Of a DNA stretch of 50,157 bases, positions 1 to 8,544 are shown piece after piece. The notes below the pieces were generated by a model. It was not told the DNA's origin. It saw only the letters and a list, made by a program, of their open reading frames with translations, and made no database searches. The first letter of the stretch is position 1; each line of letters starts with the position of its first letter. The position numbers and the translations under genes were made by a program. The DNA comes from Bacteroidia bacterium (GTDB taxonomy: Bacteria > Bacteroidota > Bacteroidia > Bacteroidales > Paludibacteraceae), in NCBI GenBank assembly GCA_009929445.1, contig SAAL01000012.1, positions 1 through 50,157 of the forward strand, in the 5' to 3' direction.

Positions 1-614
1 ACAAACAAGCGTTTGTTCCCTTCGTATTGTTCTCCTCTTTGCTCGGAATAACGCATCAACTGGTCAATGGCATCGTCCAACGGAGTTTGTACTTTGGGTG
101 ATTTACATTCAATAACGACAAGTGGTAATCCGTTTACAAAGCAAACTATATCGGGATAAATGTGTTTTTCGGTGGTTGGGATTTGTACTTTCAACTGCGA
201 AACAGCCACAAAAGAGTTGTTCTCTGGCTTATTAAAATCAATAAAATTAAATGGTTTATTCTGTTTCTCTTCCTCAGAATATACCGTACCGCCTTTGATA
301 AGCAACTCCAACACGGCCTGATTCTCGGCTATGAGTTCACGTCCCGGGAAAGAAGTGATTTGCTCTACTGCTTCTGTAATTTGGTCGGAATTCATCCAGG
401 GGTTGATATCGTGTAAGGCATCGCGGAGTTTATCGACCATAACCACCTCGTCGAAACTTTCACGCCCTGTATCGGCAGGCTGCTGCGCTTTATCCAACCG
501 CATTACATCCCAGTACAATGCATCTTCAGTAAATTTTTCCATTGCCTGAAGCTGTAACAAGAAAGGTTCTTCAACGTGGTTTTTCTCGTCGGTTTTGATA
601 TATTCTTTGTTCAT
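1..614 (-). CDS. hsdR: Type I restriction endonuclease subunit R (HsdR), N-terminal part
   Basis: This is the first 204 codons of the restriction and translocation subunit of a type I R-M complex; the rest lies beyond the left window edge. The ATG at 612-614 opens a frame starting MNKEYIKTDEKNHVEE that stays open to base 1. The type I R N-terminal PD-(D/E)XK nuclease core is visible: D155 in YPDIV and E169/K171 in VVIECKSP. The helicase motifs would follow outside the window. The gene is the last in the order XRE, hsdM, hsdS, DUF4062, AlbA, hsdR, all on the same strand, 64 bp behind the AlbA gene. The identity is secure; whether the gene is complete cannot be judged here. Confidence 0.9.
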   Translation of the reverse strand, partial: MNKEYIKTDEKNHVEEPFLLQLQAMEKFTEDALYWDVMRLDKAQQPADTGRESFDEVVMVDKLRDALHDINPWMNSDQITEAVEQITSFPGRELIAENQAVLELLIKGGTVYSEEEKQNKPFNFIDFNKPENNSFVAVSQLKVQIPTTEKHIYPDIVCFVNGLPLVVIECKSPKVQTPLDDAIDQLMRYSEQRGEQYEGNKRLF

Positions 615-678
615 AAATCTATATTGTTTGGAAGATTTTGCGTTTTTCTTTAGACCTAATTTATTTAAGTTTGTAGCT

Positions 679-2187
679 TTATTTCTTTGTCCCCAAAAGT
701 TCAAGTAGCTTTTTAGTCAATGTATATCCTCCAGCCTTTTTTGAACCTTCATGTTCAATAGCACCAATCTCTCGAAGTATACTAATTTGTCTTTCTATTG
801 TTTTATACGATTTATTTAGTCTTAAAGCAATTTCAGAAGCCTTTATAGCATTTTCTTTAGCAATAAGTGTTACTATTTCAATAAGTGAATCTTTAAGTAT
901 TGTAGTTATTCCCTTACTTAATCCCTCATTTATTCCCTCACTTTGAGTAATAGTTATAAGTTTTTCTATTCCCTCACTTATTCCCTCACTTATTCCCTCA
1001 TTGTAATTGAAAGGCACTTTAACATCAGGAAAAGTAACATGAACTGTATTATCTTTTTGACTCCAAACAGGAGCTTTAAAACCTAAATCTTTACATTGAC
1101 TAATCATTTTTACAGTACCAATTCCAATCAATTCTATCCAGTTTCTTAAAAAGAAAATATGAGCTAATGTGGGATTTACAGGAATTGACAAATGATCTTC
1201 AGACAATGATTTAATACTTATTCCCTTAGGCAGACTTCCATAGCTACTTATTTGCAGTTTGTCAGGATAAACATTTATAGCAATCCTACTCGAAAAAGAG
1301 GAATAATCTCTATGAATAAATGCATTCAGAACTGCTTCACGAATAGCTAACCGAGGAAAAGCCAGTTTATCAGTGCGTTTCCAAGAATCGCTGCTAAATG
1401 AACTTGAAACGCCATAAGCAAGATCAAAAAAATCAGTAATTTGTCGAATTGAATTGAAGAGATTTCCTTCAAATACTTTGTCGTAAAGCAATTCCCCGCC
1501 TGTTTTATCTGTATTGAAAACGGATAACCGAACTCTTACCTGAGGAAAAAATCGGATAGGCTCTTTCCCGAAAAGAATAACCGCAGCATTGGTGAAATCT
1601 CCGTTTTTATACAATCCATACTTTTCGAGAAAGCGAAGGGGATTGTCGGGTACATTTTGTTCTCGACCGGTCAATTTGGTTTCTTCAATACAACTTTTCA
1701 CTTCAATTAAATCAATGTCGTCCACCTCAACCTCTATAGCTGACTTTGTCTCCCAACGTTGATTACGAACTGATTCATTATGAATTAATCCTGCTAATTG
1801 TTTTGAATCGGCCTGAACAGTAGAAGCTCCAACCCTGAAATAAACAGCTCCTTTATAGATATACGGTTGATTGGTACCTTGCCATACGGAAACAACGAGT
1901 ACTTTTTTGTTCCCAACTATTTGTATATCCACAGAAACAGCCGGTTCGGGAACTATTTCAGAAATAATAAAGTGTTGCAATTCCTGCGCGATTACTTCTG
2001 CATTTCTGACACCAACCACTTTCTGACCTTCTTCTACTCCGATAACTAATTGACCTCCATCCCTGTTAAGAAAGGAACAAATTACTTTTGCAGCAGAATC
2101 TTTATTAAAAACGGCTTTGAATTCAAGTGTGGCAGACTCCCTCTTTAGTAATATATCATCTATATAGTTAACACCATCGTTTTTCAT
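679..2187 (-). CDS. AlbA-type (Schlafen AlbA_2) ATP-binding protein with C-terminal winged helix
   Basis: A 502-aa protein of the family often labelled ATP-binding or putative transcriptional regulator. The N-terminal AlbA_2 domain (about residues 10-130) has the typical ESATLEFK start and the GGQLVIGVEEG segment. The middle (about 230-370) resembles a GHKL-type ATPase, with REAVLNAFIHRDY and GIGTVKMISQ. The last 70 residues form a winged helix (ALRLNKSYKTIERQISILREIGAIEHEG). Between them lies a low-complexity linker built from repeated (S/N)EGI units. The start overlaps the DUF4062 stop by 4 bp, so the two genes are probably translationally coupled. Such genes are common passengers in type I R-M loci, where their exact job is unsettled. 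A second, distantly similar protein lies at 47759-49087. Confidence 0.8.
   Translation of the reverse strand: MKNDGVNYIDDILLKRESATLEFKAVFNKDSAAKVICSFLNRDGGQLVIGVEEGQKVVGVRNAEVIAQELQHFIISEIVPEPAVSVDIQIVGNKKVLVVSVWQGTNQPYIYKGAVYFRVGASTVQADSKQLAGLIHNESVRNQRWETKSAIEVEVDDIDLIEVKSCIEETKLTGREQNVPDNPLRFLEKYGLYKNGDFTNAAVILFGKEPIRFFPQVRVRLSVFNTDKTGGELLYDKVFEGNLFNSIRQITDFFDLAYGVSSSFSSDSWKRTDKLAFPRLAIREAVLNAFIHRDYSSFSSRIAINVYPDKLQISSYGSLPKGISIKSLSEDHLSIPVNPTLAHIFFLRNWIELIGIGTVKMISQCKDLGFKAPVWSQKDNTVHVTFPDVKVPFNYNEGISEGISEGIEKLITITQSEGINEGLSKGITTILKDSLIEIVTLIAKENAIKASEIALRLNKSYKTIERQISILREIGAIEHEGSKKAGGYTLTKKLLELLGTKK
907..1003 (-). repeat. Degenerate 12-bp repeats encoding (S/N)EGI units
   Basis: On the plus strand the word TTCCCTCACTTA recurs several times, exactly in tandem at about 968-1003 and in variant form at 907-945. 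Each unit is four codons, giving EGISEGISEGI and, further on, EGINEGLSKGI in the AlbA-type protein. Slippage would change linker length without breaking the frame. Confidence 0.7.
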
Positions 2188-2777
2188 AAGGCTTTCATGC
2201 TTTTAATGATTTCCAAAATTCTTTTTTGATCGCCAAACTGTGTATGGATCACCTTTTTAATATCGTTCAGTACAAAATATTCATCTGTCCAATGTCCTAT
2301 TCGCTCTTCCGGTTTGATATTACTTTGTATAGTATCATCGTACATATCAATAACCCGGATATCATCGAGTAAACTTGTTTCTTTATATTTAAAATCAGGG
2401 ATTGGTTTTTTGTCGGCGTCAAACCTGTATTGTTTGAGCAATACACGCGCCACACGCACATCTCTATGCGCTACAAACCATCTGGGCTTCTTAAGTGCTA
2501 TGGCAGTTTTCATTTCTTCGTGGGTTATTGAGGTGTCACCAATAATACCTGTGCCATAGAAAGGACGAACGATACCGAAAAAGCAGTCACAATTTTTTGC
2601 CGCCTCCAGACAGTTGTCCTTATTTGATTTGCCGGGGTGGGTAGGCAATGTTTTGTAATGAGAGTTAATTGGGTGATATCCCATTTGCTCAAACAACCCA
2701 CAAATTTCATTTAGCTGATCCTCGAAATTATACACTGAAGAAGCTATCATTATTTCTATTTTGCCATCTGCTGTCAT
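2184..2777 (-). CDS. DUF4062 domain protein
   Basis: A 197-aa protein. The N-terminus KIEIMIASSVYNFEDQLNEI fits the start of DUF4062, in which a strand plus an SSxxDF-like motif is followed by helices. The middle FGIVRPFYGTGIIGDTSITH and EMKTAIALKKPRWFVAHRD match the later strands of the same domain, a fold related to TIR/SEFIR-type nucleotide-binding domains. In larger STAND and defence proteins DUF4062 occurs as an N-terminal module; here it stands alone. It begins 13 bp after the hsdS stop and overlaps the AlbA gene start by 4 bp, so it belongs to the R-M operon. No catalytic assignment is possible from the sequence. The family call is fairly sure; the function is unknown. Confidence 0.7.
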   Translation of the reverse strand: MTADGKIEIMIASSVYNFEDQLNEICGLFEQMGYHPINSHYKTLPTHPGKSNKDNCLEAAKNCDCFFGIVRPFYGTGIIGDTSITHEEMKTAIALKKPRWFVAHRDVRVARVLLKQYRFDADKKPIPDFKYKETSLLDDIRVIDMYDDTIQSNIKPEERIGHWTDEYFVLNDIKKVIHTQFGDQKRILEIIKSMKAL

Positions 2778-2790
2778 TTAATCTTCAATA

Positions 2791-4050
2791 TTAGTTTTTT
2801 GTAGGTATATCGATTTTTACTCTTACTTTTCCGGTTAATAAATCTGCCATCAATCCTTGTTTGAGCTTTTGGAGCTTGGTAAGGTTGGTTTGTTCGGATT
2901 CGATTATTTTGTCTTGTTGTTCTATAATTGAAATTATTTTGTCTTGTTCATTATAGTTTCCATTTGATTTGGGAAAAGGAATTAACAATGATTCAACTCT
3001 ATGTTTTGCCAATTTAGGAACCCCTCCACCTGTACCAACTTCTGACCAGATTTGCTTTTGTACAACTTCTGAGTTTATTTGTAAGGTTAAGAAATCAGGC
3101 AATACAACTTCCGAGACATTTATTCTTAATGCATTTTCCGTTAATATAATTCGATCTTCAATATTTGGCTTGTTTACACCAACATAACCAATAGAGCCAG
3201 CAATTGAAATGAACAAGTCATTTGGAAAAATTTCGTAATTTTCAAGCTCTAAGAATGTTCTTTCTTCAAGATTTTCAAGACTGAAGTAATCTATTTTTTT
3301 ATTGTAAAAATCAGTCACGCGTAAGTATTTGAATCCAAAATTTACAAATGAATATTCATGCCCAGCGGGTAATCTTTTTCCACCAGAAACATTTGCGATT
3401 TCGTCAAGTTGTTCAACCTCCCATTCCTCCGGTACTACCAAGCCCTTTTTCTCCACAAAAGTATGTGTTTGTGGGTTGCGGATAGTACCATTTTCATCAA
3501 TGCCATAGGTGAGCAGGTCGTGCATTAAGCCTTGCTTAATGTTTTTGTATTTGGCAATGAGCTGTTCTGTTTGGTCAATGGTTTGGTCAATGGTGCTAAG
3601 TATTGTGGCAATTTTTTGTTGCTCTGAAAGTAAAGTTGGAAACGAAATTGAAAGAATTGAAGGCAAATCTTTAGAGACATGCGGAACACCAGTCCCCGTT
3701 CTTCTATTTTGAATCCAAGCAAATTGATTTTGTAAGTAATAAAAACAGAAACGTGAATCTAATTCGTTTTTAAGAGTTATTTTTGAAAATGTAGAACCAA
3801 CAACACCAGCTTTACCAATAGCTACCAATCCAGACCTTTCTCCATCCCACAACATTAGAATGTCATTTTCATCACAAACGACAGCTCCTTTGGGATTAGC
3901 ATAGAACTTAGATTCTGAGTTTATTGCATCTGCATTCAGTAAGGGCATCCAATTTGGGTTTACCCCTTCACATTGTTCTGTCAGTTTTCCTTTTGAAAAA
4001 TCTGCAACTTCTCCTATTTTTTTTTCTTTCCACCCTTCCATATCACACAT
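2791..4050 (-). CDS. hsdS: Type I restriction-modification specificity subunit S
   Basis: A 419-aa protein that sets the DNA target of the type I complex. It has the usual two halves: target-recognition domain 1 (about residues 1-140), a conserved coiled coil (about 140-185, with LSEQQKIATILSTIDQ and NIKQGLMHDLL), target-recognition domain 2 (about 205-365), and a second conserved helix (LTKLQKLKQGLMADLLTGKVRV) at the end. Both coiled coils carry the repeated KQGLM-DLL signature, and the length is normal, so the subunit looks intact. It overlaps hsdM by 8 bp. No inverted duplicate hsdS fragments or invertase were seen nearby, so nothing points to shuffling of specificity. Confidence 0.93.
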   Translation of the reverse strand: MCDMEGWKEKKIGEVADFSKGKLTEQCEGVNPNWMPLLNADAINSESKFYANPKGAVVCDENDILMLWDGERSGLVAIGKAGVVGSTFSKITLKNELDSRFCFYYLQNQFAWIQNRRTGTGVPHVSKDLPSILSISFPTLLSEQQKIATILSTIDQTIDQTEQLIAKYKNIKQGLMHDLLTYGIDENGTIRNPQTHTFVEKKGLVVPEEWEVEQLDEIANVSGGKRLPAGHEYSFVNFGFKYLRVTDFYNKKIDYFSLENLEERTFLELENYEIFPNDLFISIAGSIGYVGVNKPNIEDRIILTENALRINVSEVVLPDFLTLQINSEVVQKQIWSEVGTGGGVPKLAKHRVESLLIPFPKSNGNYNEQDKIISIIEQQDKIIESEQTNLTKLQKLKQGLMADLLTGKVRVKIDIPTKN

Positions 4051-6748
4051 ACTTTAATTCGGTTAGAAACTGATTAAGTGTGGCAAAGGTGGCATCTCTA
4101 TCGGAGAGGATAGTCTGGTGCGATACGGCGTATTTATCCCACAGATTATCAAAGAGCGCAATAATCTGGCGTTTTTCGGCATTGAGGTAACGGTCTAACT
4201 CCAACCCGATAAGGCGGTGGTGTTTTTCGAGAATCAACTCACGGCACTCGTCGTCGGTCATCATTCCCCCAATGGAATTTAAAATGGTGTCGGCATTTTC
4301 AAATTTCTCGGCCAATAAAGTCCGTTTGGCAATGAGTTGATTTTTATTTTTGTTGTAAGCCGTTTTTTCTTTTTTAGCCGTTGGTATTGGCAAGGCAAGC
4401 AACTTATCCAACTCAGATTGAACAACATTCATTTGTTCGGTGTAATAGGCTTTCAGGTCATCGTTACCGTAGCGCTTCATCTCTATTTTGGTTTCGAGCA
4501 GTTTGCTACATTCAACATATTGCTGTTTTAATGCTTTGATTTTCTCTTCGGCTTCTTTTATTTGTGCCACAGTAGTTTCCAACTCCAAGCGTTCGGCATC
4601 CATAGCCGGATTCTTTTTGAGCTGTTTTATTTGGTCGGCAAGGTATTTTTTTACTGTGGTAGCTGTTTTCTTTTTATCGTTGCTTTCGGTTTCTTCACCT
4701 TCGGATTCGTCTTCCTCTTCTTCGTCGAAATCAACTCCTTCTACTATTTCGGCAAGTCGGTTTTCCCATTCTGCGCGTTGCTGTTCAAGGCTTTCAAGTT
4801 CGGCTTGTTCGGCAGTGAAATAACGTTCAATAATCATATCGTCGGGGATAAGTCCGGCACTCCAACCCAAAAAGTAAATGGTGCGGAGGTCGTATTTGAT
4901 ATTCGTCCACCAATTGACGAAAACTCCGGCACACTTGAACTGGTCGAGCGCGTCAAATGGCAATAAGAAACCAACAATGCTATCGAGCAACTGAGCACGA
5001 ACATCAGCTATTTTCATTTGGTGCGAAGCAATCTGTGCAAAATCGTGTTGAGCAGTATTCCACCAACTGCCCATTTGAGCGTTGATTTCCTGTAAACGGG
5101 CTTTTAACTGATTATCGTTTTCAATAAAAGTCCGCAAGTCTGCTTTTTTCTCAAATTGAGGTGCAAAGAGTTTGTATTTTTCATCCTTGGTCACAAAAAA
5201 TGGCTCAGGGTTGAATTGTAGTTTTGCACATTGGGACAAGGTACTTTCAATTTCAACCATAGGTACACCACCCACCAAATGCGCATGAACATCGTGTGGT
5301 TCAGGCGGTGGAGTATTGTCCACATAGCGACGGATATTCAAATCAAAATCGTTGAGGTCTTTGATTTCAACGAGTTTTGAGTATTTTGGGAACTGTTGTT
5401 TTGTACGATAGGTGTAAGTGATTTTTTCAATGTCTTCGGGGCGTAAAAAGTTCTGTACTTTTCCAGCACCAAATTCAGCATCGGCATTTATGAATAGAAT
5501 TTTGCCCTGCATATTTGCCGGCTTGCTTTTGTTTATCACTACAATACAAGCGGGAATACTCGTGCCATAGAAAAGGCTTTGAGGTAAACCAATAACGGCT
5601 TCAATCAAATCGGCATTAATGATACCTTCCCGGATATTTTTTTCGGCTCCGCCACGAAACAGAATGCCGTGAGGCATAACAGTTGCCAATTTACCAGTGG
5701 GTTTGAGGCTGGCAATCATATGTTGAAGAAACATATAGTCGCCTTTCTTTCCCGTCTCAGGGGCATAACCAAAACGAAAACGACGTTTGTCCTTCATAGT
5801 GGCAATGCTGTAATTTTGCGAGAATGGAGGATTTGCAATTACCCGGTCGAATTTCATCCATGAGCCACCTCCGGCTTCACGCAACATAGGGTGTTCCAGT
5901 GTATCGCCATTTTCGATAGTGGCCTGAGGAATGTTGTGCAAAATCATGTTCATTTTGCTGATTACCCAGGTTGTTCCGTCATTTTCCTGCCCAAAAAGCG
6001 ACGGAAGTTCGTTTTGTTGAACGCCTTGTTCTTCGAGGTATTGGTATGATTGAATGAGCATACCACCGGAGCCCACTGTTGGATCATATACCGACATTGA
6101 TTTTTGCGGGTCGATAATCTGAACCAATAAGCGAACCACCTGATTAGGTGTATAGAACTGACCTCCTTTTTTACCGGCACTGTCGGCAAAATATTTAATC
6201 AGATATTCATAAGCTGCACCTAATAAATCGGGAAACTCAAAGTTATCATTGAGCAGTTCGGGCATTGTATCGAAGTGATTCATTAAATCAATCCACTTGG
6301 CATCGCTAACCGTTGTCTTTCCTTTCTTAGCCGTAAAGTCAATGGTAGAAAGTACTCCGCTCAAAACAGGATTTACTTTTTCAATGGAAGTCAAAGCACG
6401 TTTCAGTTCAGTTCCTACCTTTTCTTTCAAGTTGTGTAGGGCAGGGCGAAAGTTGCCGTTAGAATCTGTCCAGCTGTCGTACCACCGAGCACCAACCGGC
6501 ACAAAGAATGAAGAACCGTATATGGTTTTATCTTCGAGAAGTTCGTTGAGCTGTTCCGGGCTTAGAAATGAGTATTGTTCTTTTATAGTTTTTCGATTTT
6601 CGTTGAATACGTCGGAAAGACGTTTCAGGAAAAGCATTCCGAAAATATATTCTTTGTATTCAGAAGCCTCCATTTTACCACGTAAAATGTCGCAGGCTTT
6701 GTATAGAAATGTTTCGAGCTGAGAGAGGGTTATTTTATTCTTTTTCAT
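4043..6748 (-). CDS. hsdM: Type I restriction-modification N-6 DNA methyltransferase, long form
   Basis: This is the modification subunit that methylates adenine using S-adenosylmethionine. I chose the ATG at 6746-6748 (MKKNKITLSQLETFLYK) rather than the upstream in-frame ATG at 6772, because HsdM-like homology begins there; the product is 901 aa. Order: an HsdM N-terminal helical domain (about 5-140), the SAM-binding motif PTVGSGGML (about 220-230), the catalytic NPPF at 306-309, then a long C-terminal extension (about 560-901) rich in Glu/Lys helices. The extension includes an acidic patch DEEEEDESEGEE and predicted coiled coils. Ordinary HsdM is about 500 aa, so this is the long subtype. 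It lies 28 bp behind the XRE gene and overlaps hsdS by 8 bp. Confidence 0.93.
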   Translation of the reverse strand: MKKNKITLSQLETFLYKACDILRGKMEASEYKEYIFGMLFLKRLSDVFNENRKTIKEQYSFLSPEQLNELLEDKTIYGSSFFVPVGARWYDSWTDSNGNFRPALHNLKEKVGTELKRALTSIEKVNPVLSGVLSTIDFTAKKGKTTVSDAKWIDLMNHFDTMPELLNDNFEFPDLLGAAYEYLIKYFADSAGKKGGQFYTPNQVVRLLVQIIDPQKSMSVYDPTVGSGGMLIQSYQYLEEQGVQQNELPSLFGQENDGTTWVISKMNMILHNIPQATIENGDTLEHPMLREAGGGSWMKFDRVIANPPFSQNYSIATMKDKRRFRFGYAPETGKKGDYMFLQHMIASLKPTGKLATVMPHGILFRGGAEKNIREGIINADLIEAVIGLPQSLFYGTSIPACIVVINKSKPANMQGKILFINADAEFGAGKVQNFLRPEDIEKITYTYRTKQQFPKYSKLVEIKDLNDFDLNIRRYVDNTPPPEPHDVHAHLVGGVPMVEIESTLSQCAKLQFNPEPFFVTKDEKYKLFAPQFEKKADLRTFIENDNQLKARLQEINAQMGSWWNTAQHDFAQIASHQMKIADVRAQLLDSIVGFLLPFDALDQFKCAGVFVNWWTNIKYDLRTIYFLGWSAGLIPDDMIIERYFTAEQAELESLEQQRAEWENRLAEIVEGVDFDEEEEDESEGEETESNDKKKTATTVKKYLADQIKQLKKNPAMDAERLELETTVAQIKEAEEKIKALKQQYVECSKLLETKIEMKRYGNDDLKAYYTEQMNVVQSELDKLLALPIPTAKKEKTAYNKNKNQLIAKRTLLAEKFENADTILNSIGGMMTDDECRELILEKHHRLIGLELDRYLNAEKRQIIALFDNLWDKYAVSHQTILSDRDATFATLNQFLTELKYV

Positions 6749-6776
6749 TTTTGATAGATAGTAAACAGACATGCTG

Positions 6777-7067
6777 TTATTTCTGACTTCTTCGTTTTTT
6801 TGCTACTGAATTCAATGCTTGATCTGCTAAAGGTTCACCATTCAGGAGTTCTAATACCTGGTCGGCTAACCAAAGAGTAAGTAGTTCTTCTCTATCAGCA
6901 TGAAGAAATTTTGAAAGAAGGGGAATTTGTTCTCTTTTAAGTTGACGTGTGCCTTTCTCTATCTTACTCAATTGAGCAGTATCCATCTCAAGTACAGAAG
7001 CAACCTGGCGTAAAAACAAGTTTTGTTTTTCACGGAGCTCTCTTATTTTAGTCCCAAATTCATTCAT
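6777..7067 (-). CDS. XRE-family helix-turn-helix regulator of the R-M operon
   Basis: A 96-aa DNA-binding protein. The start at 7065-7067 (MNEFGTKIRELREKQN) gives a textbook XRE/Cro domain over residues 5-60 (LREKQNLFLRQVASVLEMDTAQLSKIEKG). The frame is open further upstream, but that part has no domain and would overlap the promoter. A short C-terminal tail ends in a basic KKRRSQK. Its position 28 bp ahead of hsdM is that of a controller (C) protein, which delays or limits R-M expression. An inverted repeat over its own -33 box supports autoregulation. The regulator type is certain; the control role is inferred from context. Confidence 0.85.
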   Translation of the reverse strand: MNEFGTKIRELREKQNLFLRQVASVLEMDTAQLSKIEKGTRQLKREQIPLLSKFLHADREELLTLWLADQVLELLNGEPLADQALNSVAKKRRSQK

Positions 7068-7104
7068 TGGATTTTCTGTTTGGTTTTGTCTTGTCAATAA
7101 TTGG

Positions 7105-7136
7105 CAAATGTAATGATTATTTTGCGAAATGCAAAA
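7105..7136 (-). promoter_or_regulatory. Promoter and likely operator of the XRE-hsdMS operon
   Basis: Read on the minus strand there is TTG (7132-7134), 19 nt, and TACATTTG (7105-7112). This matches the Bacteroidota promoter pattern TTG-N17-23-TAnnTTTG, about 37 nt upstream of the XRE ATG. The inverted repeat TTTTGC (7120-7125) / GCAAAA (7131-7136) covers the -33 box, as expected for an autorepressor site. Confidence 0.6.
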
Positions 7137-7152
7137 GGAATAAATTGTATAT

Positions 7153-7482
7153 TCAAAAATCAGGAATAGGTAGTGATTTGACAAAATCACGTACATCAGT
7201 GAGATTGAAAAGTATATGGTTACAGAGAGCGAAGCTCGAAATGTACTTGTTTGAAGTAAGCAAACGAATAGTTCGTTTGTTGGATTGTAAAAGTTTGACC
7301 ACAGTTCGACTGTGGACAAAGTGATTCCGGTAGGAATTGAAATGTTTTTTTCGATATTCGCGAATAGCGAAAAGTATTTCAGATTTCTGTTGAGTGAGAA
7401 AAACAAGCTGTTTTTCGAGGTAGATTTCATCGAGAGCTTCGCGGTGTTTGCGCTTTTGGTAAGGGGTGAGGGTTGGTAGCAT
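7153..7482 (-). CDS. Hypothetical protein, 109 aa
   Basis: An open frame with an ATG 13 bp after the DUF6371 gene's stop. Its N-terminal half (MLPTLTPYQKRKHREALDEI, then LEKQLVFLTQQKSEILFAIR) is charged, predicted helical and looks like real protein. The second half overlaps a cluster of perfect small hairpins (7227-7315) and reads less like a folded domain. The true gene may have been shorter and extended by repeat insertion. No family recognised. Confidence 0.4.
   Translation of the reverse strand: MLPTLTPYQKRKHREALDEIYLEKQLVFLTQQKSEILFAIREYRKKHFNSYRNHFVHSRTVVKLLQSNKRTIRLLTSNKYISSFALCNHILFNLTDVRDFVKSLPIPDF
7227..7315. repeat. Cluster of four small perfect hairpins
   Basis: Within 90 bp there are GAGC-gaa-GCTC (7227-7237), ACTT-gtttg-AAGT (7244-7256), CAAACGAA-tag-TTCGTTTG (7261-7279) and CCACAG-ttcga-CTGTGG (7299-7315). 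They lie inside the weak 109-aa frame, where normal coding constraint would not produce them. Confidence 0.6.
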
Positions 7483-7495
7483 GGTGTTTAGTTGA

Positions 7496-8410
7496 TTAAA
7501 TTAATAAGAAATCTGCAAGATCAAGACCTTCATTATCTGCATACTGAGTAGCTATTTTCGGTAATAAGTCAGATACCTTTACATTCCAATGTAAGAATTT
7601 GGAAATTTCATCTGCTTTCTGTTTCCAGATAGTATGTGCTTTGCCTAAATCAGGGAATATAATTACAGTTCGTTTTTCGAGAACAAAACACTTATCTAAC
7701 GTAAGTCCGTTGAGTGTACCGGTAGATAGCCAAATATATTCAGGGTATAAGACAGATGCCAATACTGCTGTTTTTTCGCTTTCGACAATTGCAACTACCT
7801 TTTGCGGATAGCATTTCAATAAATGTTCGCCGAATAAGCACTGAGCCAGGTTGAAGTTTTGTGAGATTTTACCCTGTTGTTTCAACTTATTGTGAACCCA
7901 ATTGATAGCTCCGCTTTTGTTGTGGATGCGTTTGCCGATAAGGGGGTCGTATTGCATAATCTTTCCGGTCCGGACTTTACCTGTAAAGTCTATTTGCCAA
8001 AAAATAACATCCCTGCTTTTTGTGGCTCCTAACATGTATTCATCAGATACCTGACGAATTCTTTCAACCGGAAATCGCTTTTTTAGAAAATCAATGAAAT
8101 TACTTTCAGTTGATTTGCTTTTGATAACATAGTTAAATGAGATGTAATCGACCGGAGTTTCTATGTCGGGAGGATTGTAAGGTTTGTAAGATTGGTAACT
8201 TTCTTTTATGTTTCCCGGATTGTCAGCAAAGTACATTCTTGGCGGATAGTGATAACCGCATTTGTTTACTCTGTCGCAAATTCCAACGGTTGGATGGATT
8301 GGTTGATGTGTTTCTCCATCGACGTATAACGTAAAGCGTTTTTTTGCTCCACAGTTTGGGCATGTGTGCTTTGTTGAAGGTCCTTTGTATTTTTGCAGGT
8401 ATGGTTTCAT
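7496..8410 (-). CDS. DUF6371 primase-like protein with zinc finger and Toprim-like core
   Basis: A 304-aa protein of a type common in Bacteroidota mobile elements. Residues 10-55 hold cysteine pairs in a primase-like zinc-finger arrangement (HTCPNCGAKK, then GICDRVNKCGYH). Later VVAIVESEKTAV and RTVIIFPDLGKAHTIW match the acidic strands of a Toprim-like fold, as in DnaG-type primases and related replication proteins. With the adjacent DUF3987 ATPase it probably forms the element's replication pair. It ends 13 bp before the 109-aa frame. The fold assignment is good; primase activity is inferred. Confidence 0.75.
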   Translation of the reverse strand: MKPYLQKYKGPSTKHTCPNCGAKKRFTLYVDGETHQPIHPTVGICDRVNKCGYHYPPRMYFADNPGNIKESYQSYKPYNPPDIETPVDYISFNYVIKSKSTESNFIDFLKKRFPVERIRQVSDEYMLGATKSRDVIFWQIDFTGKVRTGKIMQYDPLIGKRIHNKSGAINWVHNKLKQQGKISQNFNLAQCLFGEHLLKCYPQKVVAIVESEKTAVLASVLYPEYIWLSTGTLNGLTLDKCFVLEKRTVIIFPDLGKAHTIWKQKADEISKFLHWNVKVSDLLPKIATQYADNEGLDLADFLLI

Positions 8411-8432
8411 TGTTTTTACGAATTAACTCCAC

Positions 8433-8495
8433 TTCGACAAGCTCAGTGACCGATTCGACAAGCTCAGTGACCGATTCGACAAGCTCAGTGACCGA
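8433..8495. repeat. Three tandem copies of a 21-bp unit
   Basis: Three perfect copies of the unit beginning TTCGACAAGCTCAGTGACC lie at 8433-8453, 8454-8474 and 8475-8495, just upstream of the DUF6371 start. The inner GACAAGCTCAGTGAC is a common dispersed word in Bacteroidota genomes, so this may be an expanded small repeat rather than a specific control site. Confidence 0.85.
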
Positions 8496-8544
8496 TGGAA
8501 GGAGAAATTCCCCATTAGAGTGTTTTACAAGTGAGGTGATTGAA

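Noticed and set aside
4488-4966. Plus-strand frames of 111 and 134 codons opposite hsdM
   Set aside because: They are antisense shadows of the Glu/Lys-rich C-terminal extension of HsdM, giving Ser- and Phe-rich nonsense.
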